Source: JAAYSA01 sp035367155
Lineage (GTDB): Bacteria > Bacillota_I > Bacilli_A > RFN20 > CAG-826
Assembly: GCA_035367155.1 (NCBI GenBank)
Contig: DAOSJI010000001.1
Span: forward strand, 62,001 to 126,000
Reading direction: 5' to 3'
DNA length: 64,000 bases
Positions 51,139-58,364 of this stretch are shown piece by piece; the stretch's first letter is position 1; each line of letters starts with the position of its first letter. Below the pieces are notes generated by a model, which was not told where the DNA came from, did not search any database, and saw nothing but the letters and a program-made list of their open reading frames with translations. The translations under genes and the position numbers were made by a program.

Positions 51139-52217
51139 AACGAATAATCTTCGGTGGCTCTTTTGACCCGATTCATCGTGGTCATTTTCTAATGGCAAAA
51201 AGAGCTAAAGAAGAACTAAATGCGGATATTGTTGAATTTGTTATTGCACCATCTTCTAGATGGAAAAAAATGAACGCTAATGAAGAACATCGTCTTAATA
51301 TGATGAAAAAAGCTCTTCATGACATCCCTTGGGCTCATATTTCAATAGTTGAACTTAAGAAGAAGTCAAAAACAAACTACACTTTTGATACATTAGAAAT
51401 ATTAAAAAGTAAGCATCCTAAAGATGAATTTGCCCTTTTAATAGGTAGCGATCAAGCTAATCAATTCGATAAATGGTATAAACCTGATGAAATTGCTGCT
51501 TTAGCAGAAGTAGTTGTTTATCTTCGTGAAGATTACCCTCTTAACGAAGAGAATAAAAAGCGCTTTAGAATGCGTGTAATTAAGGGCGAAACCTTTAATG
51601 TCTCATCAAGTGCGATTAGATCACTAAATTCCTTAGATACTAAAGAAGAAGTCGTTGATTATATAGTAAAAAATAGACTATATTTTATGAAAATTGTTTC
51701 TAAGTTCATTGGAGAGAAGCGAATTTCGCACTCTTTTGAAGTTGCAAAATTAGCTCGTAAAATCGCTGTTTCTAACAATTTAGATGCTGAAAAAGCTTTT
51801 GTAGCTGGCCTTCTTCATGATATTGGCAAAGAAGTAGCCCCTAATCGCCAAACTGCCATTATGAATAAGTATTATCCTGAATATGTTCATTTATACCGGT
51901 GGATTCATCATCAATTTCTTGGAGAGTATATTGCAAAGACGACATTTAATATTACTGATGAGGAATTATTAACTGCTATTAAGTTTCATGCTACTGGAAC
52001 GACAAACATGTCACCTTTAGCAATGATTTTATATTCAGCAGATAAAATTGAACCAACAAGAGGTTTTGATTCCCGTGATTTAATAGAGGCATGCTTAAAA
52101 GATTATGAGTCTGGCTTCATAATTGTCTTACAAGCAAACAAAGAATTTTTGCTTAGTAAAAAACTAGACATTCACAACGAACTTACAAAAGCATGTATGG
52201 AACAATATTTAGATTAG
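51135..52217 (+). CDS. nadD: Fused nicotinate-nucleotide adenylyltransferase and YqeK HD hydrolase
   Basis: Residues 1-185 are NadD, which makes deamido-NAD: GGSFDPIHRGH near 6 and SSSAIRSL near 155. Residues about 187-360 are a YqeK-type HD domain: ISHSFEVAKLARKIA (near 195), AGLLHDIGKE (near 217), HHQFLGEYIA (near 247) and YSADKIEPTRGFD (near 288); this family cleaves diadenosine tetraphosphate. The two are separate neighbours in Bacillus and one continuous frame here. It is the last gene of the plus-strand block. Confidence 0.92.
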   Translation: MKRIIFGGSFDPIHRGHFLMAKRAKEELNADIVEFVIAPSSRWKKMNANEEHRLNMMKKALHDIPWAHISIVELKKKSKTNYTFDTLEILKSKHPKDEFALLIGSDQANQFDKWYKPDEIAALAEVVVYLREDYPLNEENKKRFRMRVIKGETFNVSSSAIRSLNSLDTKEEVVDYIVKNRLYFMKIVSKFIGEKRISHSFEVAKLARKIAVSNNLDAEKAFVAGLLHDIGKEVAPNRQTAIMNKYYPEYVHLYRWIHHQFLGEYIAKTTFNITDEELLTAIKFHATGTTNMSPLAMILYSADKIEPTRGFDSRDLIEACLKDYESGFIIVLQANKEFLLSKKLDIHNELTKACMEQYLD

Positions 52218-52243
52218 TTAATATTCCAACTAACAATTTGAAG

Positions 52244-52274
52244 AAGTTTTGCACTAGGCGAAACTTTTTTCTTT
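52244..52274 (+). terminator. Terminator of the yqeG-yqeK operon
   Basis: AAGTTTTGC, ACTAG loop, GCGAAACTT (with one G-T pair) and T run. Confidence 0.75.
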
Positions 52275-52404
52275 ATCTTAAAAACGATTGTAGTTATCAA
52301 CGCTTGATAGAAGGAAAATATTTTATTCTCTATTATATAAGGAGGTTATTTCTTTCTTATTATAATTATTTGGTGAGAATAACTAATTTTCCGAATATAT
52401 AGTT

Positions 52405-52432
52405 AGTTGTAATAATACATATTATGTTAACG
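52405..52432 (+). other. Candidate dif site (XerC/XerD recombination)
   Basis: Left arm AGTTGTAATAA, centre TACATA and right arm TTATGTTAACG make an 11-6-11 layout. The right arm matches TTATGTTAA of the XerD half in the E. coli dif and is 9 of 11 identical to the Bacillus one; from memory 20 of 28 bases match the Bacillus site in total. It lies where plus genes meet minus genes, as expected of a terminus. Confidence 0.55.
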
Positions 52433-52527
52433 GATAGTAGTATTTTACGATGTTATGTTTGTTTTTCTTAAAAAGACATATTAACCAACAATCTAAGTAA
52501 CTGTTTTTAAATGCTTGAAAAGTGGGT

Positions 52528-52546
52528 TTATCCACAGTTTTCCACA
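52528..52546 (+). promoter_or_regulatory. Two tandem DnaA boxes
   Basis: A perfect consensus TTATCCACA (52528-52536) and TTTTCCACA (52538-52546), same strand, starts ten bases apart, one helical turn. The second box touches the phased TACT repeat. Confidence 0.6.
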
Positions 52547-52582
52547 ACTTACGAACTACTTATAAACTACTAATTAACTACT
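52546..52582 (-). repeat. 11-bp phased AGTA repeat, site 5 (after PemK-like gene)
   Basis: On the plus strand AACT at 52546 and TACT at 52557, 52568 and 52579, all exactly 11 bases apart; three units read AACTACT. It is AGTA in the sense of the minus gene ending at 52603. Confidence 0.65.
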
Positions 52583-52602
52583 TTTTGTAGTTCTTCGTTT
52601 AA

Positions 52603-53190
52603 TTAATATAGTTTGTTTCGAAGTAATTTAAAATAACTTTCGATTATTATTTCCATTTGCTTTTCAGTTAAGATTGCTACTGGAACACGGTTTGGCCGTT
52701 GGTCTTCAGGAACATTTTCAAGACCAATTAATGCTTTTGCGTAAATGCGAACTTTATCAATTGCTCTTATTTGACTAATTAAAGCAATGCTCTCATAGTT
52801 ACTAAATCGCCACTGTAGATTACCGATATTTATTCTCCAACTACTATCTTTAATGTCTGTATCACGAATACTAACCAATGGACAAACTAATGCCGTTTGT
52901 GTTTTCTCATTGGAATTATGAAGAATTACTCCATAGTGTCGCCCTTTTAGTTCAGCGCCAACGCTTCCGCCATAGTCGATTTCAAAGACATCACCTTGCC
53001 TTAAATCGTACTGAAGTTCATTATTAATTAAAAAACGTTCATAACGAACACAGTTAGCGAGCCAATCATTGATTGCTTCAAGGGTATCACTAGATAGTAA
53101 TTCTTTTGGTTTTTCATTGCTTTCTTGCCTAATTTTAGCAAAACGACGCTTATTATCGCGCCGTTTATGATCGTTATTATAATAGTTCAT
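52603..53190 (-). CDS. PemK/MazF-like protein with N-terminal extension
   Basis: Residues about 60-190 resemble the PemK/MazF ribonuclease toxin fold: LRQGDVFEIDYGGSVGAELKGRHYGVILHN and the strand ALVCPLVS. MazF proteins cut mRNA at short sites. The first 60 residues are an extra, very basic and then helical segment. No antitoxin gene lies next to it; the neighbour genes encode transporter parts. AAGGAGG precedes the ATG. It may be a solo regulator RNase or an inactive relative. Confidence 0.75.
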   Translation of the reverse strand: MNYYNNDHKRRDNKRRFAKIRQESNEKPKELLSSDTLEAINDWLANCVRYERFLINNELQYDLRQGDVFEIDYGGSVGAELKGRHYGVILHNSNEKTQTALVCPLVSIRDTDIKDSSWRINIGNLQWRFSNYESIALISQIRAIDKVRIYAKALIGLENVPEDQRPNRVPVAILTEKQMEIIIESYFKLLRNKLY

Positions 53191-53251
53191 AATTTTCTCT
53201 CAACCTCCTTATAATCAATAAATTGAAGGTTATTTGAGAAATCGTATCATA

Positions 53252-54019
53252 TTATGTTTTTTTGAAAAATTTCTTAGTTAAATATATTGCAATATCTATC
53301 ATACCAACGAGGAAAATTGCTATTAGTGTATATGCGAACATTTCTTTATATAATATATCTTCCTGGGCTAAACGTAGGGCAAATCCTAAACCATAAATAG
53401 ATCTATTACCCGATATGATTTCTGACATGATCATAACCTTCATACCAAGACCTAAGCTTTGTACAAAGCCTAGTTTAATCATTGGCGATGCTAAGGGTAT
53501 TTTAACCTTAAATAATGACTTAAATTCATTGTCACCGTCTACTTTAAGAGCGTCACATATTGTTTGATCTATATTTGTAAGGCCAGAAACAACTGCCTCA
53601 TAAATAAGAGGAAAAATCAATAATATTGTTACATATATTGGAGCATATTGGAACTTAGTAATCGATATTAGAATTAAGATTATACTTGCAGTGGGTATTG
53701 TTCGTAGAGTTACGACTAACGGCTTTAAAAAAGCACGAACATGACTAGAAATACCGCTTAAAATGCCAAATATTAGCCCAAATAGTAATGAAATTACTAA
53801 GGCGATAAATAGTCTTAGAAGCGTTGAACCAATATGAAAATATGTATCTTTTTGCCCTAAAAGAATAAATAAAGTTTTAAAAGCATCTATAGGATGCGGA
53901 ATAATAGGGCTATTAGCTATTAAAGATATAAAAAACCATAAAAAGAAAATAAATACTATGCCTGCTATAGTCATAATAAGTTTGTTGTAGTTTTCCAAAA
54001 ATACTTTAATTTTCTTCAT
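53252..54019 (-). CDS. ABC transporter permease (NitT/TauT type)
   Basis: The 255 residues have about six membrane segments of the binding-protein-dependent permease family used for sulfonate, nitrate, thiamine precursor and similar importers. The ATPase-contact EAA-like loop is EAVVSGLTNIDQTICDALKVDG (about 140-161). It lies three bases after the lipoprotein gene. The ATPase gene expected for such a system is absent here and must be elsewhere if the importer works. Confidence 0.87.
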   Translation of the reverse strand: MKKIKVFLENYNKLIMTIAGIVFIFFLWFFISLIANSPIIPHPIDAFKTLFILLGQKDTYFHIGSTLLRLFIALVISLLFGLIFGILSGISSHVRAFLKPLVVTLRTIPTASIILILISITKFQYAPIYVTILLIFPLIYEAVVSGLTNIDQTICDALKVDGDNEFKSLFKVKIPLASPMIKLGFVQSLGLGMKVMIMSEIISGNRSIYGLGFALRLAQEDILYKEMFAYTLIAIFLVGMIDIAIYLTKKFFKKT

Positions 54020-54022
54020 CGT

Positions 54023-54982
54023 CTACTTATAAAAAGATGCATAAATGCTACTAGGATATGGAGTTTCGCCCATATAAACATTAAAAGCATCAATATCTAT
54101 TTCACCAATCGTTAAACCAAGTAAATTATCATTATCTAATTGCATCGCTTTTAAAATTGGGGCTGTAATACCAAAACGGGCCTTTTGTGCATTAAGATCA
54201 CCAAATTCATTAAGTGCACTAATGGCTAGATTTGGATCATTTATTAAATTATCAATATTTTCATCATAAAGGGTGAAAAAAACATCGAGTTCTTCTTTAT
54301 GTGTTTCATAAGTTTTATTACGGACGAAAATTCCTGCTTGAGGAAAGCCGTTTAAGTTCGACAAATTATGCCATTCTTCCTGTAAATCAATTATGCGATT
54401 TAATTTACCTTTTGTAGGATATTCATCATTTGTATTTAATGTAGCAAATAATAAGGGTTGGGCCATTAATACATAATCAATTTCTTCTTGATTATATAGT
54501 CCTGTTTTTAAAACCGAACCTGCTTCAGTAACGCTGTTAACATAATACAATGTCTTAATATCAGGAAATGTTTTAGTTAAGACCTTATTTGTAATCGCAT
54601 TTGGGCTTCCAAATGTTACGACTTTATCTAAAGTAGTTGGATATGCATCCATTTCCTTATTAATACCTACAAGATGTAAATTTCCTTTTGTGATTATTCT
54701 AGCAAGCTTAAAAGGAGCACTATTTGTGATTATTTGATTAATTCCCCTCGTATGATCAATTATTATTACATCGTATTCATTTGTTAAAAATTGAGATTCT
54801 ATGATGGAAATATTACTATTAGTTACAAAATTTGGATCATTTGCATGACTGTACAAGGTTATTGATGGTGCACCTACCGGAGAGAGTAAATGCGGCTTAA
54901 ATGTAGTATTAATTGGTGCTCTATTTGTACTACAACTAACTAATAGGGTAAATAGAGGTATTAAAAAGCGAATTTTTCGCAT
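54023..54982 (-). CDS. ABC transporter substrate-binding lipoprotein
   Basis: The protein of 319 residues starts with a lipoprotein signal: RKIRFLIPLFTLLVSC, with the lipid-carrying Cys at about 17. The mature part has LLSPVGAPSITLYSH, a wording seen in SsuA/ThiY-like binding proteins, and two alpha-beta lobes. It would sit on the outer face of the membrane and feed the permease gene that follows. The start shares one base with the deoB stop. The ligand is unknown. Confidence 0.83.
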   Translation of the reverse strand: MRKIRFLIPLFTLLVSCSTNRAPINTTFKPHLLSPVGAPSITLYSHANDPNFVTNSNISIIESQFLTNEYDVIIIDHTRGINQIITNSAPFKLARIITKGNLHLVGINKEMDAYPTTLDKVVTFGSPNAITNKVLTKTFPDIKTLYYVNSVTEAGSVLKTGLYNQEEIDYVLMAQPLLFATLNTNDEYPTKGKLNRIIDLQEEWHNLSNLNGFPQAGIFVRNKTYETHKEELDVFFTLYDENIDNLINDPNLAISALNEFGDLNAQKARFGITAPILKAMQLDNDNLLGLTIGEIDIDAFNVYMGETPYPSSIYASFYK

Positions 54983-56184
54983 TATTTATCCTCTAATATT
55001 TCTAAAACTGGTGTACCAATCATATGTGGAGCCATCTTAATGTTAAAGTTAGCTAAAATAGTTGCCCCAATATCTGCAAACGCTGTACGGTTTTCTAATG
55101 TGGAGCCGTTTTTAAAACGTTTACTATATGCTATAAAAGGTACCATTTCGCGTGTATGATCGGTTCCGTGCCAGGTAGGATCATTTCCATGATCAGCAGT
55201 AACAATAATTAAATCATCTTTGCTACTAACTTCAATTAAATCTTTTAGTTGTTTATCAAAGGTTTCTAGAGCATTTGCATATCCTTTTGGATCACGTCGA
55301 TGGCCATATTCACTATCAAATTCAACTAAGTTAGTAAAAATAATACCTTCATAGGTTGCTTCTTTTAACTCTTGAATGGTTTTGTTCATTCCTTCAATGT
55401 TTGATTTTGTTTTTATTGTCTTTGTTACACCGCTATTGTTGAAAATGTCAGAAATTTTTCCAATACAACTAACAGTAAACCCACTCTTTTCTAATAAATT
55501 CATTGCAGTATCTTTCGGTGGACTTAATGCTAAATCGTGTCGGTTTGGTGTTCTAGCAAAATTATCCTTTGATGTTCCAATATATGGTCTTGCGATGATT
55601 CTACCAACTAAATATTCTGGTTTCATACATATTTCTCGAGCGATTTCGCAAACGCGGTATAACTCTTGAAGACCAGTTACTTCTTCATGAGCGGCAATTT
55701 GAAGAACAGAATCAGCTGATGTATAAACGATTAGGCTATTATCGCGCATTTGTTCTTCACCAAGTTCTTTAAGAATTTCGGTACCGCTAGCAGCTTTGTT
55801 GCCAATAACTTTATAACCAGTTTTTTCCTCTAATTCATCGATAAGTTCTTGTGGAAAGCCAGTTTCAGTAAAGGTAATAAATGGTGAAGTTGTTAAAATT
55901 CCCATCATTTCCCAGTGGCCAGTCATTGTGTCTTTTCCCTTACTTGCTTCAAGCAATTTAGCCGCATAACTTGAAGGATGTTTGCTTGTAGGTGGAACGC
56001 CTTTAACATCTGTTAAATTGCCAATACCTAAGGATTGAAGAGTAGGTAAATTTAGTCCCCCAACAGCAGCAGCGGTATTAGCTAGTGTATTTGCACCATC
56101 ATCGTTATATTTAGCAGCATCTGGCATTGATCCAACACCAACACTATCGATAACGACAATGACAATTCTTTTAAAATTTTTCAT
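54982..56184 (-). CDS. deoB: Phosphopentomutase
   Basis: DeoB interconverts ribose or deoxyribose 1-phosphate and 5-phosphate in nucleoside salvage. The 400 residues of this alkaline-phosphatase-fold enzyme show the metal motifs VVIDSVGVGSMPDA (near 8), KDTMTGHWEMMG (near 85, with the phosphorylated Thr), TADHGNDPTWHGTDHTRE (near 337) and its usual C terminus. GGGAGG lies before the ATG. deoC upstream in the window takes its product. The xerD-deoB order is known from Bacillus. Confidence 0.96.
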   Translation of the reverse strand: MKNFKRIVIVVIDSVGVGSMPDAAKYNDDGANTLANTAAAVGGLNLPTLQSLGIGNLTDVKGVPPTSKHPSSYAAKLLEASKGKDTMTGHWEMMGILTTSPFITFTETGFPQELIDELEEKTGYKVIGNKAASGTEILKELGEEQMRDNSLIVYTSADSVLQIAAHEEVTGLQELYRVCEIAREICMKPEYLVGRIIARPYIGTSKDNFARTPNRHDLALSPPKDTAMNLLEKSGFTVSCIGKISDIFNNSGVTKTIKTKSNIEGMNKTIQELKEATYEGIIFTNLVEFDSEYGHRRDPKGYANALETFDKQLKDLIEVSSKDDLIIVTADHGNDPTWHGTDHTREMVPFIAYSKRFKNGSTLENRTAFADIGATILANFNIKMAPHMIGTPVLEILEDK

Positions 56185-56209
56185 ATTTCTACCTCCCTAA
56201 TATTATATA

Positions 56210-57097
56210 TTAGTCCTCACCTATTGCCAACTTATAGGCACTTTTCACTCTTTGACGTGAAACATGAGTATAAATTTGAGTAGTTGACAAGTTTTCATGA
56301 CCTAATAGTTTTTGAAGTGTATTTATTGCCATACCTTGGTCTAAAAGGTGAGTAGCGAAAGAATGTCGCAAGGTATGTGGTGATATATTCTCTTCTATAC
56401 CGACTTTTTTAGCATAAAACTTAATTCGTTTAAAGAAAAATTGTCTTGTGAATGGTTCACCTTTGTCATTTATAAAAACAATATTAGTTTTTCTTGCGAA
56501 TCGATTTTTTACTCTGACTTCTTGTAGATATTTGTTTAGATATTCAGCAGCAAATTCTCCGTATGGAATGATACGTTCCTTGCCGCCTTTACCACGTATT
56601 TTTAATAAAGGAAAAGCTTCGTTTTTTAATAAATTACTAAATTTTAAGACCATAAGTTCACTTACACGAAGGCCGCTTGCATACATAATTTCTAACATAG
56701 CACGATCTCTAATACCTCCATCTGTTGTTAAATCAGGAGCATTAAGTAAATCTTCAACTTGCTCAATTGAAAGATAAACAGGTTGTCTTTTGGGGATTTT
56801 CGGTTTTATCACATTTGTAAAAGTGCCCTTAACTTCGCCTTCTAGCTCTAAAAACCTTAAGAAATTCATAACACTACTTACACGACGATTAATTGTAGAT
56901 GCTGACTTTCCTTCTTGAGATTGTAATGCTACGAAATCATTTACAATGAATTCGTTATATTCTAATGTATCGTTTAGTTCAAAGTAACTATTAAATATTA
57001 CTAAATCATTTATATAGGCTTGAATTGTATCATTTGAAAGCCCACGTTCGATTGTTAAATAGTCTTGATATTTATTTATTGCTTCACTTATATTCAT
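56210..57097 (-). CDS. xerD: Site-specific tyrosine recombinase XerD
   Basis: XerD resolves chromosome dimers at dif with XerC. The 295 residues have the N-terminal SAM-like core-binding domain (about 1-85) and the catalytic domain with Arg in ASGLRVSEL (near 145), HTLRHSFATHLLDQG (near 240) and LGHENLSTTQIYTHV (near 263), where the Tyr is the nucleophile. It is only 3.8 kb from the dif-like site. AGGAG precedes the start. I favour XerD over XerC from the deoB neighbour. Confidence 0.88.
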   Translation of the reverse strand: MNISEAINKYQDYLTIERGLSNDTIQAYINDLVIFNSYFELNDTLEYNEFIVNDFVALQSQEGKSASTINRRVSSVMNFLRFLELEGEVKGTFTNVIKPKIPKRQPVYLSIEQVEDLLNAPDLTTDGGIRDRAMLEIMYASGLRVSELMVLKFSNLLKNEAFPLLKIRGKGGKERIIPYGEFAAEYLNKYLQEVRVKNRFARKTNIVFINDKGEPFTRQFFFKRIKFYAKKVGIEENISPHTLRHSFATHLLDQGMAINTLQKLLGHENLSTTQIYTHVSRQRVKSAYKLAIGED

Positions 57098-57106
57098 ATA
57101 AAAAAC

Positions 57107-57132
57107 TCCTAACTTTATACTAATATTCTACT
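57107..57132 (-). repeat. 11-bp phased AGTA repeat, site 6 (after dinB)
   Basis: On the plus strand TCCT at 57107, TACT at 57118 and 57129, steps of 11. The last unit includes the dinB stop codon (AAG TAG in gene sense). Confidence 0.45.
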
Positions 57133-58303
57133 TTTTCTCTTTTTTTATATCAGAAAGACGTTTAAAAATCTTTTTATCAAACTTAGAATTAAACTCATCA
57201 ATTAATCTTATAGTCGCTGATTGTTCAACCGGTTCTTCTACATCAAAAAGCGAAAGTTGTACATTTCTTATAACTACTTTATCAATATTTTGAAGAGCTA
57301 CTCCTACTAATCGAATTGCTTCTCCATCATAATTTTGATCAAAAAGCATCATAGCACGACCAAATATTAATGAAAAACTATTAAATGGTTCATCGTAGGT
57401 TTTAGCATGTGTTGTTGTTTTAAAGTTGCTTTTTCTTATTGTAATTTGAAGCGTGACACCCTTTTTTTCTTGTTCTTGAGCTCTTTCACTTACTTCTAAA
57501 GATAGAGTTCTAAACATTGCTTCAATTTGCTTATAATCGCTCGTATCATCGTAAAAAGTTCTAGATGCTCCTATTGATTTAGGATCATCAGCCTCGCTTA
57601 CTACTTCATCATTTCCTTGTCCATGTACCCAAGCATAAATTGTATCGTAAAACTTTCCTAATCTTTCCTTAACTCTTGGATCATTAGTATTTGCTAAATC
57701 ACCAATTGTATTAATATTTAGTTTTTTTAAGACAGGTGCTGTTTTAACTCCTATCCCAAACATTTCTTCAATCTTTAGTGGCCACAATTTCTTTTTTATG
57801 TCTCTTCTTCTAATAATTGTGATTCCACGTGGTTTTTTCATGTTGCTTGCCATTTTAGCTAAAAACTTTGTTGGTGCAACTCCAATCGAACAAAGTAGTT
57901 TAGTTTGTTCATACAACTTATTTTGTAAGTCTTTTAAGTAAGAAATAGGATTAGTTACATTTTTCATAGCCTCGCTCATATCAACAAAACATTCATCTAT
58001 ACTTGCGACCTCTACTTTTGATGAATATCCACGTAGAAAGGTAACAAATTGATGAGAAAGGCGTTCATAATATTCAAAATCGACAGGAACGATAATAACA
58101 TTTGGATCTAATTGTCTTGCCATATAAATTGGCATCGCTGATTTTATTCCCTTAGCTCGTGCTTCATAAGAGGCAGTTGAAACAATCCCTCGCTTTGAAA
58201 AACCACCCACGACAAGAGATTTCCCTTTATATTCTGGGTTTCTAATGACTTCTGCGGTAGCAAAGAAGGCATTTAAATCAACGTGCATAATAATTTTAGC
58301 CAT
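57128..58303 (-). CDS. dinB: DNA polymerase IV
   Basis: DinB is a Y-family polymerase for translesion synthesis. The protein begins MAKIIMHVDLNAFFA with the first metal Asp, has VEVASIDECFVDM (near 100), the helix-hairpin-helix FGIGVKTAPVLKKLNI (near 180) and a little-finger domain (about 235-345). The C terminus has a clamp-binding-like QLSLFD near 357. I start at the ATG at 58303: a TATAAT at 58325-58320 predicts transcription from about 58313, so the upstream in-frame ATG at 58315 is doubtful. Confidence 0.93.
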   Translation of the reverse strand: MAKIIMHVDLNAFFATAEVIRNPEYKGKSLVVGGFSKRGIVSTASYEARAKGIKSAMPIYMARQLDPNVIIVPVDFEYYERLSHQFVTFLRGYSSKVEVASIDECFVDMSEAMKNVTNPISYLKDLQNKLYEQTKLLCSIGVAPTKFLAKMASNMKKPRGITIIRRRDIKKKLWPLKIEEMFGIGVKTAPVLKKLNINTIGDLANTNDPRVKERLGKFYDTIYAWVHGQGNDEVVSEADDPKSIGASRTFYDDTSDYKQIEAMFRTLSLEVSERAQEQEKKGVTLQITIRKSNFKTTTHAKTYDEPFNSFSLIFGRAMMLFDQNYDGEAIRLVGVALQNIDKVVIRNVQLSLFDVEEPVEQSATIRLIDEFNSKFDKKIFKRLSDIKKEKK

Positions 58304-58312
58304 AAATAAAAC

Positions 58313-58339
58313 CATTCATATTATAAACTATAATTGAAT
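58313..58339. repeat. Inverted repeat and -10 box upstream of dinB
   Basis: CCATTCA and TGAATGG pair around an AT-rich centre that contains the dinB -10 box (TATAAT on the minus strand, 58325-58320). It may be a damage-response operator or part of the dxs transcript end; it does not match the Bacillus LexA box. Confidence 0.5.
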
Positions 58340-58364
58340 GGCTGTTAACATAATATAGTTAGAA

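Larger units (their letters stand above)
52218..52602. other. 385-base non-coding region at the strand switch
   Basis: This is the only gene-free stretch longer than 300 bases. It holds the terminator of the left operon, a dif-like site at 52405-52432, two DnaA boxes at 52528-52546, a phased TACT repeat at 52546-52582 and a hairpin (AACTAC, five T, GTAGTT; 52576-52592) after the minus-strand gene. An orphan AAGGAGG at 52340-52345 has no start codon in range. No believable protein gene was seen. Confidence 0.8.

Noticed and set aside
52193..52402. Open frame of 69 residues after nadD
   Set aside because: It overlaps the end of nadD and the terminator, has no ribosome site and a composition like translated spacer.
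52340..52402. Small peptide gene behind the AAGGAGG in the terminus spacer
   Set aside because: No ATG, GTG or TTG lies within 5-12 bases; the first GTG in the area is too far away and gives only nine codons.
52500..52602. Chromosomal origin (oriC) at the DnaA boxes
   Set aside because: Genes converge on this point instead of diverging from it, dnaA/dnaN are not here and only two boxes are present; a terminus fits better.
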